Shown: positions 1 to 9,234, counted from the stretch's first letter. The stretch: 64,000 bases of DNA from Mycolicibacterium gadium (GCF_010728925.1 NZ_AP022608.1:3100001-3164000), one strand, 5' to 3'. Notes: a model not told the origin generated them from the sequence alone. Numbers and translations are program-made.

Positions 1-432
1 CCGCCATGTGCATTCGCGATTGCGGGGAAACGCCGCCGCCAACGCAAGCCGACGCGGAACAAAATTCAGCGGGCCGCCTACGGGCACCTCGGCCATCTCG
101 ATGCGGCATCCGTCGGGGGTGTCGTGGAGGCGCAGCGTGATCCGCGCCATTCCGAACGGCCGGGTGCGGGCCAGCAGCACGAGTTCCTCCAGCGGCGTGC
201 AGGATTCGACCTCGGTCTCGTCGTTGATGGTCAACGGCCATATTCCAATGGTGTGATGGATCTTGCTGCCGACCGCTGGCCAGTTCTGGTCGACGGCACG
301 CATGCGGCTGTTGCCGACCACCCATTGCGAGTAGGTCCAGCCGTCGGCGATCACGTCCCATACCTGCTGGCGGGTGGCGGTGGTGTCGCGTTTGACTGTC
401 AGCGAGCTGTCGACTGCGGCGGGTCCGGTCAT
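1..432 (-). CDS. SRPBCC (polyketide cyclase/START-like) family protein, partial at the window edge
   Basis: An open minus-strand frame starts at the ATG at 432-430 and runs off the left edge, giving 144 visible residues. The protein begins MTGPAAVDSSLTVKRDTTA and continues with a conserved WDVIADGWTYSQWVVGNSRM stretch, then a beta-rich region. This is the pattern of mycobacterial SRPBCC proteins, which form a hydrophobic cavity and bind or convert small lipids and aromatics. It lies 28 bases downstream of the hydrolase gene on the same strand and may be co-transcribed with it. The substrate cannot be read from the sequence. The C-terminus is missing, so total length is unknown. Confidence 0.75.
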   Translation of the reverse strand, partial: MTGPAAVDSSLTVKRDTTATRQQVWDVIADGWTYSQWVVGNSRMRAVDQNWPAVGSKIHHTIGIWPLTINDETEVESCTPLEELVLLARTRPFGMARITLRLHDTPDGCRIEMAEVPVGGPLNFVPRRLALAAAFPRNRECTWR

Positions 433-460
433 GGTGACGGGCTACCCGGCCACGGCGACG

Positions 461-1327
461 TCAAACGCCAGCCGTCTCCTCCGCCAGGGCGATCAGCTTC
501 TTGCGGACCAGGTCGGGACGCTCGTCGACGACGAAGTGGGTGGCATCGACCGTCTCCAGCGTGTAGTCGTCGGCATTGGCGGTTTCCGGCGACACCATGG
601 ACGAGGTGACCGCACGATCGCGAGTTCCGAACAGCACACGGATCGGCACCGTCGCCCGGCGGGTCTCGGGATTCCTTGCACTGTGCGGTATTTCACGGGT
701 CAGGAACGTGCGGTAGGTGTCTCTGCCCGCCCGCGCGCACACGGGGTCACGGAACCGATCGGCGAACAGTCGCTTCGTCTCGGGATCCATATCGGACCCG
801 ATGGCGAGGATCACCTTCTCCACGTATTTCGTGCGTTGTTGCACGAAGACGCCGAAGGTCGCCAGCGGTATCTGGTAGTCGAACCGCCAGATGTGCGGCA
901 GCACCGTCTTCGGCGATTGCCAGGGATGGGCCATATTCATCGCCAGATATCCGTCGAAGCGATCGGGTTCCCGCAGGATCATGCGGTAACCGACATATGC
1001 CCCCCAGTCGTGACCGACGAGCAGGACGCGGGGCAAACGCAGCGCGTCGAGCAGGGCAAGCACGTCGGTGGCCACGTCCTCCTTGGCCCAGCGGTGCGGC
1101 GGCGGACCGGACCAGCCGTATCCGGGCAGGTCGGGCGCGATGATCCGCAGGCCGGGCGGCGGATCGGCCAGCAGGTCGCGCCATTCGTAGTGGTGCTGCG
1201 GCCATCCGTGCAACGCGACGACGGGACGGCCGTCCGGCGGACCAGCCTCGGTGACGTGAAAGTTCACTCCGTTTGCGTCGACGAACGACCGGCGCACACC
1301 TTCGATCCTCGGCGGTTCGGCAGTCAT
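461..1327 (-). CDS. alpha/beta hydrolase, epoxide hydrolase-like
   Basis: The 288-residue protein has the epoxide hydrolase signature of the alpha/beta hydrolase fold. The oxyanion-hole motif HGWPQ lies near residue 40, the nucleophile elbow GHDWGA carries the catalytic Asp, and a late ATHFVVDE carries the catalytic His. A cap-domain region sits between elbow and His. Such enzymes are soluble and open epoxides or cleave related ester or halide substrates; the substrate here is unknown. The start at 1327 (MTAEPPRIEGV) is chosen because the family alignment begins soon after it. It is divergent from the acyl-CoA synthetase gene. Confidence 0.85.
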   Translation of the reverse strand: MTAEPPRIEGVRRSFVDANGVNFHVTEAGPPDGRPVVALHGWPQHHYEWRDLLADPPPGLRIIAPDLPGYGWSGPPPHRWAKEDVATDVLALLDALRLPRVLLVGHDWGAYVGYRMILREPDRFDGYLAMNMAHPWQSPKTVLPHIWRFDYQIPLATFGVFVQQRTKYVEKVILAIGSDMDPETKRLFADRFRDPVCARAGRDTYRTFLTREIPHSARNPETRRATVPIRVLFGTRDRAVTSSMVSPETANADDYTLETVDATHFVVDERPDLVRKKLIALAEETAGV

Positions 1328-1357
1328 GAATCCGACTCTAGAGAACCCGTCGCGCGC

Positions 1358-1363
1358 TACGGT
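1358..1363 (+). promoter_or_regulatory. -10 box of a leaderless promoter
   Basis: TACGGT is followed by seven bases and then the ATG at 1371. This is the usual geometry of a mycobacterial leaderless transcript, and it decides the start of the synthetase gene. Confidence 0.5.
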
Positions 1364-1370
1364 GCGGGAT

Positions 1371-3239
1371 ATGGCCGGGTATCGCGAACTCTTCGAAGCC
1401 AGCATCTCCGATCCTGCGACTTTCTGGGCGGACGCCGCTAGAGCCGTCACCTGGACCCGCGAGCCGCAGCAGATTCTCGACGACTCGAATCCGCCGTTCT
1501 ACCGGTGGTTTCCCGATGCCGAGATGAATACATGCGCCAACGCGTTGGACCGTCACGCCGGGAGCGGCCGCGCCGACCAGCCGGCGCTGATCTACGACTC
1601 CCCAGTGACAGGGTCGAAGCGCACTTACACCTACGGCGAGCTACTCGACAAGACCGCGCGATTCGCCGGTGCGCTGCGAGCACTCGGGGTGGGCAAGGGC
1701 GACCGCGTCGTGATCTACATGCCGATGATCCCCGAAGCGGTGATCGCGATGCTGGCGTGCGCTCGCCTTGGCGCGGTGCACTCGGTGGTGTTCGGCGGGT
1801 TCGCGGCCCACGAGTTGGCTACCCGCATCGACGATGCGCAACCGACCGTCGTCGTGTCCGCGTCCTGCGGCATCGAACCGACCCGGACAGTCGAGTACAA
1901 ACCCATGCTCGATGCCGCACTTGAGATGTCTGAGCACCCACCCCGCAACTGCGTGATCGTGCAGCGCGACGGTCACCGCTGCGAGCTGACACCGGACCGC
2001 GACATCGATTGGCAGGACCTCACCGGCGCAGATCCTGTCGATCCGGTGCCGGTCGCCGCCACCGATCCGCTGTACGTGCTTTATACGTCGGGTACGACCG
2101 GCAAGCCCAAGGGCATCGTCCGTGACAACGGCGGACACGCGGTGGCCCTGTTGTGGAGCATGCGCAATATCTACGACATCGCGCCGGGGGAGGTCTTCTG
2201 GGCGGCGTCCGACGTCGGCTGGGTGGTGGGCCACTCCTACATCGTGTACGGGCCGCTCATGCTCGGTGCGACGACCGTCCTCTACGAGGGCAAGCCGATC
2301 GGCACGCCCGACCCGGGCGCGTTCTGGCGGGTTGCGTCGGAACACGGTGTGAAGGCGCTGTTTTCGGCGCCGACCGCGCTACGGGCCATCCGCAAGGAGG
2401 ATCCCGACGGCGCACACATCGACCGCTACGACCTGTCCGGTATGAAATATCTGTTCCAGGCCGGCGAGCGTCTCGATCCCGATACCTATGCGTGGGCATC
2501 GGAGAAGCTGGGCATGCCCGTCGTCGACCACTGGTGGCAGACCGAAACCGGGTGGGCGATCGCCGCCAACCCGATGGGTCTGGAATCCATGCCGATCAAG
2601 CCAGGCTCGCCGACAGTTCCGATGCCGGGCTACAACGTGCGCATCCTTCACGTCGACGGCTCCGCTTGTGACCCCGGCGAGGAGGGCGCGATCTGCATCC
2701 GATTACCGCTACCGCCGGGCACCCTGCCGACACTGTGGGGCGACGACGACCGCTACGAAGCGTCCTATCTCTGCGAGCACCCCGGCTACTACCTCACCGG
2801 CGACGGCGGCTATCTCGACGAGGATGGCTATCTGTTTGTGATGGGGCGCATCGACGATGTGATCAACGTTGCCGGACACCGCTTGTCGACGGGTTCGATC
2901 GAAGCCGTGCTGGCCACGCACCCTGCGGTCGCCGAGTGCGCGGTGATCGGCGTCGCCGACGAGATCAAGGGCCAGGTGCCCCGCGGATTCGTCGTTCTCA
3001 AGGCCGGTGCGTCGGCCGACCGGGTTGCCGAGGAGCTGATCGATGCGGTGCGTGAAAACATCGGCGCGGTCGCCTGTTTCAAGCTCGTCGATGTCGTCAC
3101 GGCGCTGCCCAAGACCCGCTCCGGCAAGATACTTCGCAAGACGATGCGCGGTATCGCCGACGGCCGCGACGAGCCGGTGCCGTCGACCATCGAGGATCCC
3201 GCGGTGCTAGAGGCGTTGAAACCCGTTCTGAAGGAGTGA
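1371..3239 (+). CDS. prpE: propionate/acetate-CoA ligase, PrpE type
   Basis: The 622-residue AMP-forming ligase activates a short-chain acid (propionate or acetate) to its adenylate and then to the CoA thioester. The N-terminal ACAS domain includes DDSNPPFYRWFPDAE. The P-loop-like core is YTSGTTGKPKG, an adenylation motif DHWWQTETGW follows, then YLTGDGGY, and the C-terminal domain ends with TRSGKILRKTMR, whose Lys is catalytic and often acetylated. The length fits the PrpE family. The start at 1371 (MAGYRELFEAS) fits the family N-terminus and a leaderless promoter; an ATG at 1326 would overlap the divergent hydrolase start. PrpE versus generic Acs cannot be settled without a tree. Confidence 0.85.
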   Translation: MAGYRELFEASISDPATFWADAARAVTWTREPQQILDDSNPPFYRWFPDAEMNTCANALDRHAGSGRADQPALIYDSPVTGSKRTYTYGELLDKTARFAGALRALGVGKGDRVVIYMPMIPEAVIAMLACARLGAVHSVVFGGFAAHELATRIDDAQPTVVVSASCGIEPTRTVEYKPMLDAALEMSEHPPRNCVIVQRDGHRCELTPDRDIDWQDLTGADPVDPVPVAATDPLYVLYTSGTTGKPKGIVRDNGGHAVALLWSMRNIYDIAPGEVFWAASDVGWVVGHSYIVYGPLMLGATTVLYEGKPIGTPDPGAFWRVASEHGVKALFSAPTALRAIRKEDPDGAHIDRYDLSGMKYLFQAGERLDPDTYAWASEKLGMPVVDHWWQTETGWAIAANPMGLESMPIKPGSPTVPMPGYNVRILHVDGSACDPGEEGAICIRLPLPPGTLPTLWGDDDRYEASYLCEHPGYYLTGDGGYLDEDGYLFVMGRIDDVINVAGHRLSTGSIEAVLATHPAVAECAVIGVADEIKGQVPRGFVVLKAGASADRVAEELIDAVRENIGAVACFKLVDVVTALPKTRSGKILRKTMRGIADGRDEPVPSTIEDPAVLEALKPVLKE

Positions 3240-3240
3240 C

Positions 3241-3711
3241 TCAGCGCGGTGTGGCCGACAGTTCCATCAGTTGCGGTGCGGCCCGCCGATGGATGGGGCC
3301 GGCAAACGCCCAGATGACCCGCGCCAGCGGTTGCCGGTAGCGCACGAACGTCGTCAACCTCATGGTGACCGGATCGGCCCGGCGCATCACCATGGTGCCC
3401 GCCATCACCGGCCCGTCGGCCTCGAGGCGGCACTGGTCCGGCTCCGACGTCACCACGCGCCAGCCCATCACGTGATCGGCAGCCGACGGGGGCCCCAGCC
3501 GGAACCCCAGTAAATGCCGGTGCGCCATGAGTAGAGCCGAGAACCGTGACGGTGCAACTCTCGACAGCCCGGTGCGCATGACCTCCTCGGCGGTGCGGGT
3601 GTCGGCCTCGTCGACGGTAACCTCGAAGGCGTCGGCGTAATCCGACAGCGGAGCCGGCGATTCAGTCACCTCACATCGGCGGGCACTGAGCCGGTCGGTT
3701 TGGAGTGTCAT
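3241..3711 (-). CDS. DUF2867-like protein
   Basis: The 156-residue protein resembles DUF2867 proteins, small alpha/beta proteins often of the SRPBCC-like fold, with a conserved GWRVVTSEPDQCRLEADGP stretch in the middle. A strong Shine-Dalgarno sequence (GAGGAGG) sits eight bases before the ATG at 3711. The gene is divergent from the TetR gene at 3748, with overlapping promoters, so it is the likely target of that regulator. No catalytic residue is evident and the function is unknown. Confidence 0.7.
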   Translation of the reverse strand: MTLQTDRLSARRCEVTESPAPLSDYADAFEVTVDEADTRTAEEVMRTGLSRVAPSRFSALLMAHRHLLGFRLGPPSAADHVMGWRVVTSEPDQCRLEADGPVMAGTMVMRRADPVTMRLTTFVRYRQPLARVIWAFAGPIHRRAAPQLMELSATPR

Positions 3712-3735
3712 GGTGGAACCTCCTCGCAGGCACTG

Positions 3736-3749
3736 TAACATACATACAT
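3736..3749. promoter_or_regulatory. overlapping divergent promoters and probable TetR operator
   Basis: On the plus strand TAACAT (3736-3741) stands six bases before the ATG at 3748. On the minus strand the -10 box TATGTT overlaps the same bases. The run of CATA repeats ending in ACATGT is a plausible operator for the TetR protein encoded here, because binding would block both promoters. Confidence 0.4.
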
Positions 3750-4362
3750 GTCTGTTTCTAGATCGCCGGGGAAGAGCAGCAGCCGCCGCACCCAGGCCGA
3801 GCGTCGCGCCGCCACCCGCTCCGCGCTCATCGAGTCTGCGGCACAGGGAATTTCGCGCTACGGGTACGGCAACCTGGTTCTCGAACAGGTGGCCGGCGAC
3901 GCCGGATATACGCGCGGCGCGCTGTATCACCTGTTCAACGGCAAGGAGGACCTCGCGATGGCGGTCGTCGAGTGGGTGGCGGCGGCCTGGGAGGAGCAGG
4001 TGTGGCAGCCGGCCGCCGACCGTGGTGGACCCGTCGACGTCCTGATCGCGCTTGCCCGCGGGCACATCGTCTTCTGCCGCCAGGACATTCCCCGCGTGAT
4101 GATGGCGCTGCGCGTCGAGTTCGCGGGCCGCGACCATCCGGTCGGCAAGGCCGTCTCCGAGATCGGTAAGGATCTGGTGCGACGATTCGGCGCACTGATC
4201 ACCGCGGGGCGTCGCAACGGCGCCATACCGGACGGGCCGCCGGCCCGAACGCTGGCTGCCGGACTGATCGCCGCACTCGAGGGTCTTGCGATCGGCGTGG
4301 CCGGAATGCCGGGCGACGAGGTCATCGCCGAGCGGATGGTGCGGGGCGTCCTGGGAGTGTAG
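3748..4362 (+). CDS. TetR/AcrR family transcriptional regulator
   Basis: The 204-residue protein has an N-terminal TetR helix-turn-helix domain, with the recognition region DAGYTRGALYHLFNGKEDLA at about residues 50-70, followed by an all-alpha ligand-binding domain. It is a dimeric DNA-binding repressor by family. Its start is leaderless, six bases after TAACAT. It stands back to back with the DUF2867 gene and probably controls that gene and itself. The ligand is unknown. Confidence 0.9.
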   Translation: MSVSRSPGKSSSRRTQAERRAATRSALIESAAQGISRYGYGNLVLEQVAGDAGYTRGALYHLFNGKEDLAMAVVEWVAAAWEEQVWQPAADRGGPVDVLIALARGHIVFCRQDIPRVMMALRVEFAGRDHPVGKAVSEIGKDLVRRFGALITAGRRNGAIPDGPPARTLAAGLIAALEGLAIGVAGMPGDEVIAERMVRGVLGV

Positions 4363-4369
4363 GCCGTGC

Positions 4370-5173
4370 CTACGCCGTGGGCCCTGCCCGCATTAGTTGG
4401 CGTTTGAACACCTCGTCGAACTGGCGGTATGTGCTGCGCAATTCGTGGCCCGGCCAGTCCTTGGCCTCCAATTCGGCGGGCAGCAGCGGGTCGAGTTGCA
4501 GATGCCGGACGACGGTGATCGACAGCGCGAACTGATAGATGAAGTCGTCGGTTTGGAGCGCTTCGACATCGAGCTCGTCGCGCATGGCCACCGTCAGCCG
4601 TCGGGCATCTGACGTCCAATCATCAAGATTGAAAAGGGATCTCACGGTCGCGGCCGGGATGTCGGTGGCAGCACCGTGAAAGTGCACGCATTGGCGGTCC
4701 AGCACAGCGCGCAGCGTCGGCAACCGCTTGGGATCCAGGTTGTCCGGGCGGATCCAGACACCTTCGCGCAACTCGGCGAGGTGCAGCCCCGCCGCGGCCT
4801 TGCGCAGCGCGAGCCGATCACCCGCAGAACGACGGTCCAGCGAGACCACCGCCAACTCCCAGGTGCCGTCCCACGGTGACGCGCTGTCGTCGTAGCGGGC
4901 GGCTTCGTCGACCCGTTGCCGACGCTCGAGCAACGGCCCGGCCAGCGCATAGATCCCGTCGTCGCCGGTCAGCTCACCGTTGGACACCATGCGCCACAGG
5001 CAGGTACGGGTGGCGCCGTCACTGATACCGAACAGCGAAGCGATCCCGACGAGCTCGCCAACCGTGAGGTGCGGTTCGTCGGCGCCGAGGAGCGCCGTCG
5101 CCAGGACGGACCTGGCGCTCAGGGTGCGGTCGCCGATCAGGTCGACGACTCGTGCGCGAGAGGCTGTCCGCAC
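4370..5173 (-). CDS. PaaX-family transcriptional regulator
   Basis: The 267-residue protein has a winged-helix N-terminus (LFGISDGATRTCLWRMVSNG) and the PaaX-type central and C-terminal domains (GVWIRPDNLD, then LDPLLPAELEAKDWPG). PaaX proteins repress phenylacetate catabolism genes in response to phenylacetyl-CoA; this paralogue lies apart from any paa genes, so its target is not evident. Its GTG start at 5173 directly abuts the zwf stop codon with no spacer, so it is the last gene of the gnd-zwf-paaX minus-strand run. It converges on the TetR gene ending at 4362. Confidence 0.8.
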   Translation of the reverse strand: MRTASRARVVDLIGDRTLSARSVLATALLGADEPHLTVGELVGIASLFGISDGATRTCLWRMVSNGELTGDDGIYALAGPLLERRQRVDEAARYDDSASPWDGTWELAVVSLDRRSAGDRLALRKAAAGLHLAELREGVWIRPDNLDPKRLPTLRAVLDRQCVHFHGAATDIPAATVRSLFNLDDWTSDARRLTVAMRDELDVEALQTDDFIYQFALSITVVRHLQLDPLLPAELEAKDWPGHELRSTYRQFDEVFKRQLMRAGPTA

Positions 5174-6565
5174 CTAGGACTCCAGCCAGGGCTCGCGCCA
5201 ACTGGGGTATCCGGCAACGAGTTTGGACACCGACGGCGGCCCCCACGATCCGACTACGTAGGTCTGCAGTTCGGGGGGCGATTCGATCAGCGGCTGGACG
5301 ATGCGCCAGGTCTCCTCGACACCGTCTTCACGGGCGAATTGGGCGGAGTCGCCGCGCATGGCGTCGGACAGCAGCCGCTCGTAGGGTTCGGGCGCCTCAC
5401 CGAGTTCCTTGGCGAACGTCAACGACAGATCGACGCATCGGGTGGTGTTCGCACCGGGCTCCTTGGCCTGGATGATCAGGTCGGTACCCGGGTTGGGATC
5501 GATCCGCAGCACCAGCTGGTTGGGATCGGGCCGTTCCGGCATGACGGCAAGCTTGGGCGGACGCTTGAAGAACACCCGAATCTCGGTGGCCCGCACCGGA
5601 AGTGCCTTTCCGGCGCGGATGAAGAACGGCACCCCGGCCCATCGCCAGTTGTCGATCTCGAGCTTGAGCGCGGCGAACGTCTCGGTTTGGGAGTCCGGTC
5701 GCACCCCCTTGATCGACCGGTATCCGTCGTACTGGCCCCGGATGTAGTGCGCCGGATCGATCGACGGGATCGCACGAAAAACCTCCGCTCGCTTATCGCG
5801 CAGCCCGTCGGCACCCGCGCAACTCGGCGGCTCGGAGGCGAACAGTCCGATCAGCTGAAGCAGGTGGTTCTGCACCACGTCACGCAGGGCGCCGACCGGA
5901 TCGTAGAAGCTGCCACGATCCTCCACGCCGAAGTTCTCGGCCATGGTGATCTGCACGCATTGGATGCGGTCGCGATTCCACAGCGGCTCGAACACCGAAT
6001 TGGCGAACCGCAGGAACATGATGTCCATCGCCGGTTCCTTGCCGAGGAAGTGATCGATGCGAAAGATCTGCCACTCCTCGAGCACGCTGCGAAGTTGGGC
6101 GTTCAGGGCACGGGCCGACTCCAGGTCGTGGCCGAACGGCTTCTCCACCACAACTCGGGCCCGATCCGTGAGGTTGGCGTGCGCCAGGCCTTCGACGACC
6201 ATGCCGAACAGCGACGGCGGGATCTCGAGATAGAACACCGGCGTGTGCTTGCCCTTGATGGCCCGGGCCACCTTTTCATAGGTGTTCGCGTCGGCGAAGT
6301 CGCCCGACACCATCGAAAGGCGTTGCGCGAAACGGGTGAAAACCTCCTCGTCGATGGTTTCGCCCGCGGTCTCGATCGAACTTCGCGCATGATCGCGCAG
6401 CGTCGCCTCGGACCATTCGTCCAGCGCGACACCGACGATCGGGCAGTCCAACAACTTGCGCCGTTCGAGCCGGTACAGCGACCGGAAGGTCATCTTTCTG
6501 GCGAGGTCTCCGGTGATGCCGAAGATCACCAGTACGTCCGCGGGGGTGGTCACGGGTGACGTCAT
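5174..6565 (-). CDS. zwf: glucose-6-phosphate 1-dehydrogenase
   Basis: The enzyme oxidises glucose 6-phosphate to 6-phosphogluconolactone with NAD(P)+, the first step of the oxidative pentose phosphate pathway. The N-terminal Rossmann motif GITGDLARK and the substrate and active-site motif RIDHFLGKE (about residues 177-185) are intact, and the C-terminal domain is complete. At 463 residues it is somewhat shorter than the roughly 490-510 of the long class, as in the shorter actinobacterial paralogue. It lies five bases downstream of gnd, so the two oxidative steps are made together. Confidence 0.93.
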   Translation of the reverse strand: MTSPVTTPADVLVIFGITGDLARKMTFRSLYRLERRKLLDCPIVGVALDEWSEATLRDHARSSIETAGETIDEEVFTRFAQRLSMVSGDFADANTYEKVARAIKGKHTPVFYLEIPPSLFGMVVEGLAHANLTDRARVVVEKPFGHDLESARALNAQLRSVLEEWQIFRIDHFLGKEPAMDIMFLRFANSVFEPLWNRDRIQCVQITMAENFGVEDRGSFYDPVGALRDVVQNHLLQLIGLFASEPPSCAGADGLRDKRAEVFRAIPSIDPAHYIRGQYDGYRSIKGVRPDSQTETFAALKLEIDNWRWAGVPFFIRAGKALPVRATEIRVFFKRPPKLAVMPERPDPNQLVLRIDPNPGTDLIIQAKEPGANTTRCVDLSLTFAKELGEAPEPYERLLSDAMRGDSAQFAREDGVEETWRIVQPLIESPPELQTYVVGSWGPPSVSKLVAGYPSWREPWLES

Positions 6566-6570
6566 GATGT

Positions 6571-7602
6571 CTAGTTCTTCTTCTCGGCGTGGCCGCCGAA
6601 TTCACTGCGCATGGCCGACAGGAGCTTGTCGGTGAACTCGCCGAGGTCACGCGAGGAGAACCGTTCGAACAGCGACGTGGTGATCACCGGGGCGGGGACC
6701 CCCTCGTCCACCGCGGCCAGCACCGTCCAGCGGCCCTCGCCGGAATCCGAAACCCGGCCGGTGAAGTCGTCGAGTTGGGGTGAACGAGCGAGCGCATCAG
6801 CGGTGAGATCGACCAGCCACGAGCCGACCACCGATCCGCGACGCCAGACTTCGGCGACCTCACCGACGTCGATCGAGTACTGGTAGGCCCACGGATCACG
6901 CAGTGGGGTGGTTTCCGCGTCGACCGCGCGGTCGACCTTGCCCGCGTCGGCGTGCTTGATGATGCTCAGGCCCTCGGCGATGGCGGCCATCATCCCGTAC
7001 TCCACCCCGTTGTGCACCATCTTCACGAAATGCCCTGCGCCGCTTGGCCCGCAATGCAGATAGCCGTTTTGCGCTGTGCCGTCGGTGCGGGTACGGCTGG
7101 GAGTCGGCTCGGCGCTGCCCTCCCCCGGCGCGATGGTCTTGAAGATCGGATCGAGCCGCGACACCACTTCCTTCTCGCCGCCGATCATCAGGCTGTAGCC
7201 ACGCTCGAGACCCCACACCCCGCCGCTGGTTCCGCAGTCGACGTAATGGATGTTCTTGGTCAGCAGGCTCTTGGCGCGGGTGATGTCGTCGCGGTAATAG
7301 GAGTTGCCGCCGTCGATCACCGCGTCGCCGGGTTCCAAGAGATCCACCAGCTGCTCCAGGGTGGCGTCCACCACCGCGGCGGGCAACATCAGCCACACCG
7401 CGCGCGGGGTCTCGAGCTTCTGGACGAAATCGCTCAGCGAGTCCGCACCCGTGGCGCCCTCACCGGCAAGCTGGGACACCGCGTCGGCGTTCATGTCGTA
7501 GACCACGCACCGGTGCCCGTCGCGCATGAGCCGTCGCACCAAATTGGCACCCATCCGGCCGAGCCCGACCATTCCCAGTTGCATTGGCGAATCCGTGGCC
7601 AT
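6571..7602 (-). CDS. gnd: 6-phosphogluconate dehydrogenase (decarboxylating), short class
   Basis: The enzyme converts 6-phosphogluconate to ribulose 5-phosphate and CO2. The N-terminal Rossmann motif GLGRMGANLVRRL, the substrate motif GTSGGVWGLERG and the catalytic helix KMVHNGVEYG are present. Its 343 residues match the short (GndA/YqeC-like) class rather than the 470-residue class. The start at 7602 (MATDSPMQLGMVG) is supported by AGGAG upstream. It heads the gnd-zwf-paaX operon and is divergent from the Rieske oxygenase gene. Confidence 0.9.
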   Translation of the reverse strand: MATDSPMQLGMVGLGRMGANLVRRLMRDGHRCVVYDMNADAVSQLAGEGATGADSLSDFVQKLETPRAVWLMLPAAVVDATLEQLVDLLEPGDAVIDGGNSYYRDDITRAKSLLTKNIHYVDCGTSGGVWGLERGYSLMIGGEKEVVSRLDPIFKTIAPGEGSAEPTPSRTRTDGTAQNGYLHCGPSGAGHFVKMVHNGVEYGMMAAIAEGLSIIKHADAGKVDRAVDAETTPLRDPWAYQYSIDVGEVAEVWRRGSVVGSWLVDLTADALARSPQLDDFTGRVSDSGEGRWTVLAAVDEGVPAPVITTSLFERFSSRDLGEFTDKLLSAMRSEFGGHAEKKN

Positions 7603-7656
7603 GTTTCTCCTAGTGATCGTGGTCTCCCACGATGTTAACGCTATCTCACGATCTGA

Positions 7657-7685
7657 TTGACACGTAGCACTATGAGTGTGATACT
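7657..7685 (+). promoter_or_regulatory. SigA-type promoter of the Rieske oxygenase gene
   Basis: A perfect -35 box TTGACA (7657-7662) and a -10 box GATACT (7680-7685) are separated by 17 bases. The ATG at 7694 follows eight bases later, so the transcript is probably leaderless. Confidence 0.65.
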
Positions 7686-7693
7686 CCCGTGGT

Positions 7694-8857
7694 ATGGCCA
7701 CTCCGACACGGGCGTCGGTCGCCGACGATGTCACCGTCGTCCGCCGCATCCTGGCGCATATCGACGCGGGCACGACCGACGAAGGTGACGCCTGGCGCGA
7801 GCCCGTCGAAAATTATGTGAACCCAACCAGATTCGCCGAAGAACTCGAGATGCTGCGCTCCTACCCGAGCGTCTATCTGCCCTCGGCAGCGCTACCCAAA
7901 CCGGGCGACCATGTCGCACGCGTCAGCTTCGGTGTACCGCTGTTCGCGGTGCGCGGCCGCGACGGCACGGCGCGGGTGTTCCGCAACTCGTGTCGGCACC
8001 GGGGCATGGCGCTCGTCGAAGGGCCTGGCTGTGGGCAGGCACTGATATGCCGCTATCACGGCTGGACCTACCGTCTCGATGGCGCGCTGTCGCACGTGCC
8101 CCACGCCGATGCCTTTCCCGGCCTGGATGTGTCCGCCCGCGGACTGGTCGAGGTCGAGAGCCGAGAGGTCGACGGATTGATCGTGATCGGCCCGCTGGGG
8201 ACACCGCACCCACAGGCGGACACCGCGATGGCGGCCTTGGCCGACGGCAGCCCGTGGCGGGACAAGTTGGTGCACTCGACGCGGCTCGTCGCGGTGCGGC
8301 CGGCGTTGCGCGCGATGAACTGGAAGGTCCTCGTCGAGCAGTTCCTCGAGGGCTACCACATTCGCACCACCCACAAGGACACCTTCTACCCGATCCAGTA
8401 CGACGACCTCAACGTCGTCGAATCGTTCGGGCCGAACACCCGAGTCACGTTCCCCTACAAGAACATCGAACGCCTGCGTGACCGTCCCGAGTCGGCGTGG
8501 GAGGTCGGGCATCGGGTGACGTACGTATACCACCTGTTCCCCAACGTCATGGTGGCGACGTTCCCGAACCAGGTGCTGGTGATCACGATCGACCCGATCG
8601 ACATCGACCACACCACAGTCACGATCTACGCCATGGTCACCCCGGAAGTGATGCAGCGGGCCTCGAAGGACCCCGTGGCCTCCCAGGACGCGCGAAACCT
8701 GCTGAACGAAGGCGGCATCGAGGACAACGACATGTCGGAAGGCGTACAACTGGGCCTGCACGCCGGGGCCAACACGTTCGTCGAGTTCGGCACCCACGAA
8801 AGCGCGATCGGCCTCTTCCACGCCACGCTCGACGACCGGTTGGCGAAAATGCGATGA
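7694..8857 (+). CDS. Rieske aromatic-ring-hydroxylating dioxygenase, alpha subunit
   Basis: The 387-residue protein has a Rieske [2Fe-2S] domain with C100-x-H102 (CRHRG) and C119-x2-H122 (CRYHGW). A C-terminal catalytic domain follows, where NWKVLVEQFLEGYHIRTTH contains the mononuclear iron His ligands. Such oxygenases hydroxylate aromatic or related substrates and need a separate reductase, which is not in this window. The stop overlaps the ATG of the enoyl-CoA hydratase gene by four bases (ATGA), so the two were one operon before the island split the second gene. The substrate is unknown. Confidence 0.88.
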   Translation: MATPTRASVADDVTVVRRILAHIDAGTTDEGDAWREPVENYVNPTRFAEELEMLRSYPSVYLPSAALPKPGDHVARVSFGVPLFAVRGRDGTARVFRNSCRHRGMALVEGPGCGQALICRYHGWTYRLDGALSHVPHADAFPGLDVSARGLVEVESREVDGLIVIGPLGTPHPQADTAMAALADGSPWRDKLVHSTRLVAVRPALRAMNWKVLVEQFLEGYHIRTTHKDTFYPIQYDDLNVVESFGPNTRVTFPYKNIERLRDRPESAWEVGHRVTYVYHLFPNVMVATFPNQVLVITIDPIDIDHTTVTIYAMVTPEVMQRASKDPVASQDARNLLNEGGIEDNDMSEGVQLGLHAGANTFVEFGTHESAIGLFHATLDDRLAKMR

Positions 8858-9219
8858 CCACCTACGAGCACCTGCTCTACGAACAACGCGGTCCGGTCAC
8901 CGTCATCACCATCAACCGGCCGGAGCGCATGAATGCCATTGGCCCCCAGACTCATCGCGAGCTCGTCGACGCGTGGGAGCGCTTCCGCACAGACGACGAC
9001 GCCCTCGTCGGCGTCCTCACCGGCGCGGGCGACACCGCGTTCTGCGCGGGCGGTGACCTCAAGGCCGCACAGGCCGGCGAGCTGCCGGTCGACGCGAGCC
9101 CCGACGACGGGGTCCTCGGCCCGTCGCGCTGGACCCACATCTACAAACCCACGATCGCCGCGGTCAACGGCGTCGCCTATGCCGGCGGTCTGGAGTGGGC
9201 GTGCTGGTCTGTTCTATAG
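8854..9219 (+). pseudogene. enoyl-CoA hydratase/isomerase, 5' fragment cut by the island
   Basis: Residues 1-118 are a normal crotonase N-terminus: INRPERMNAIG, the oxyanion-hole segment AFCAGGDLKA, and AAVNGVAYAGGLEWAC. The match stops abruptly at about base 9207, and four foreign residues precede a stop at 9219. The missing C-terminus is found at 35615-36046. The fragment lacks the second half of the fold and is almost certainly inactive. It is translationally coupled to the oxygenase gene. Confidence 0.9.
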
Positions 9220-9226
9220 CCAGGCC

Positions 9227-9234
9227 AACTGTTG
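9227..9234. repeat. left subterminal inverted repeat of the island
   Basis: AACTGTTG lies 19 bases inside the left border. Its inverse, CAACAGTT, lies at 35589-35596, about 18 bases inside the right border. TCTGT at the left edge (9208-9212) and ACAGA near the right edge (35607-35611) also mirror each other. Confidence 0.45.

Noticed and set aside
374..1441. Long plus-strand frame opposite the hydrolase gene
   Set aside because: It is antisense to a protein with a complete alpha/beta hydrolase signature; it has no domain of its own and reflects the high GC content.
4916..6559. 547-codon plus-strand frame opposite zwf
   Set aside because: It is the antisense shadow of a fully conserved enzyme and shows Arg/Gly/His-rich low-complexity translation.
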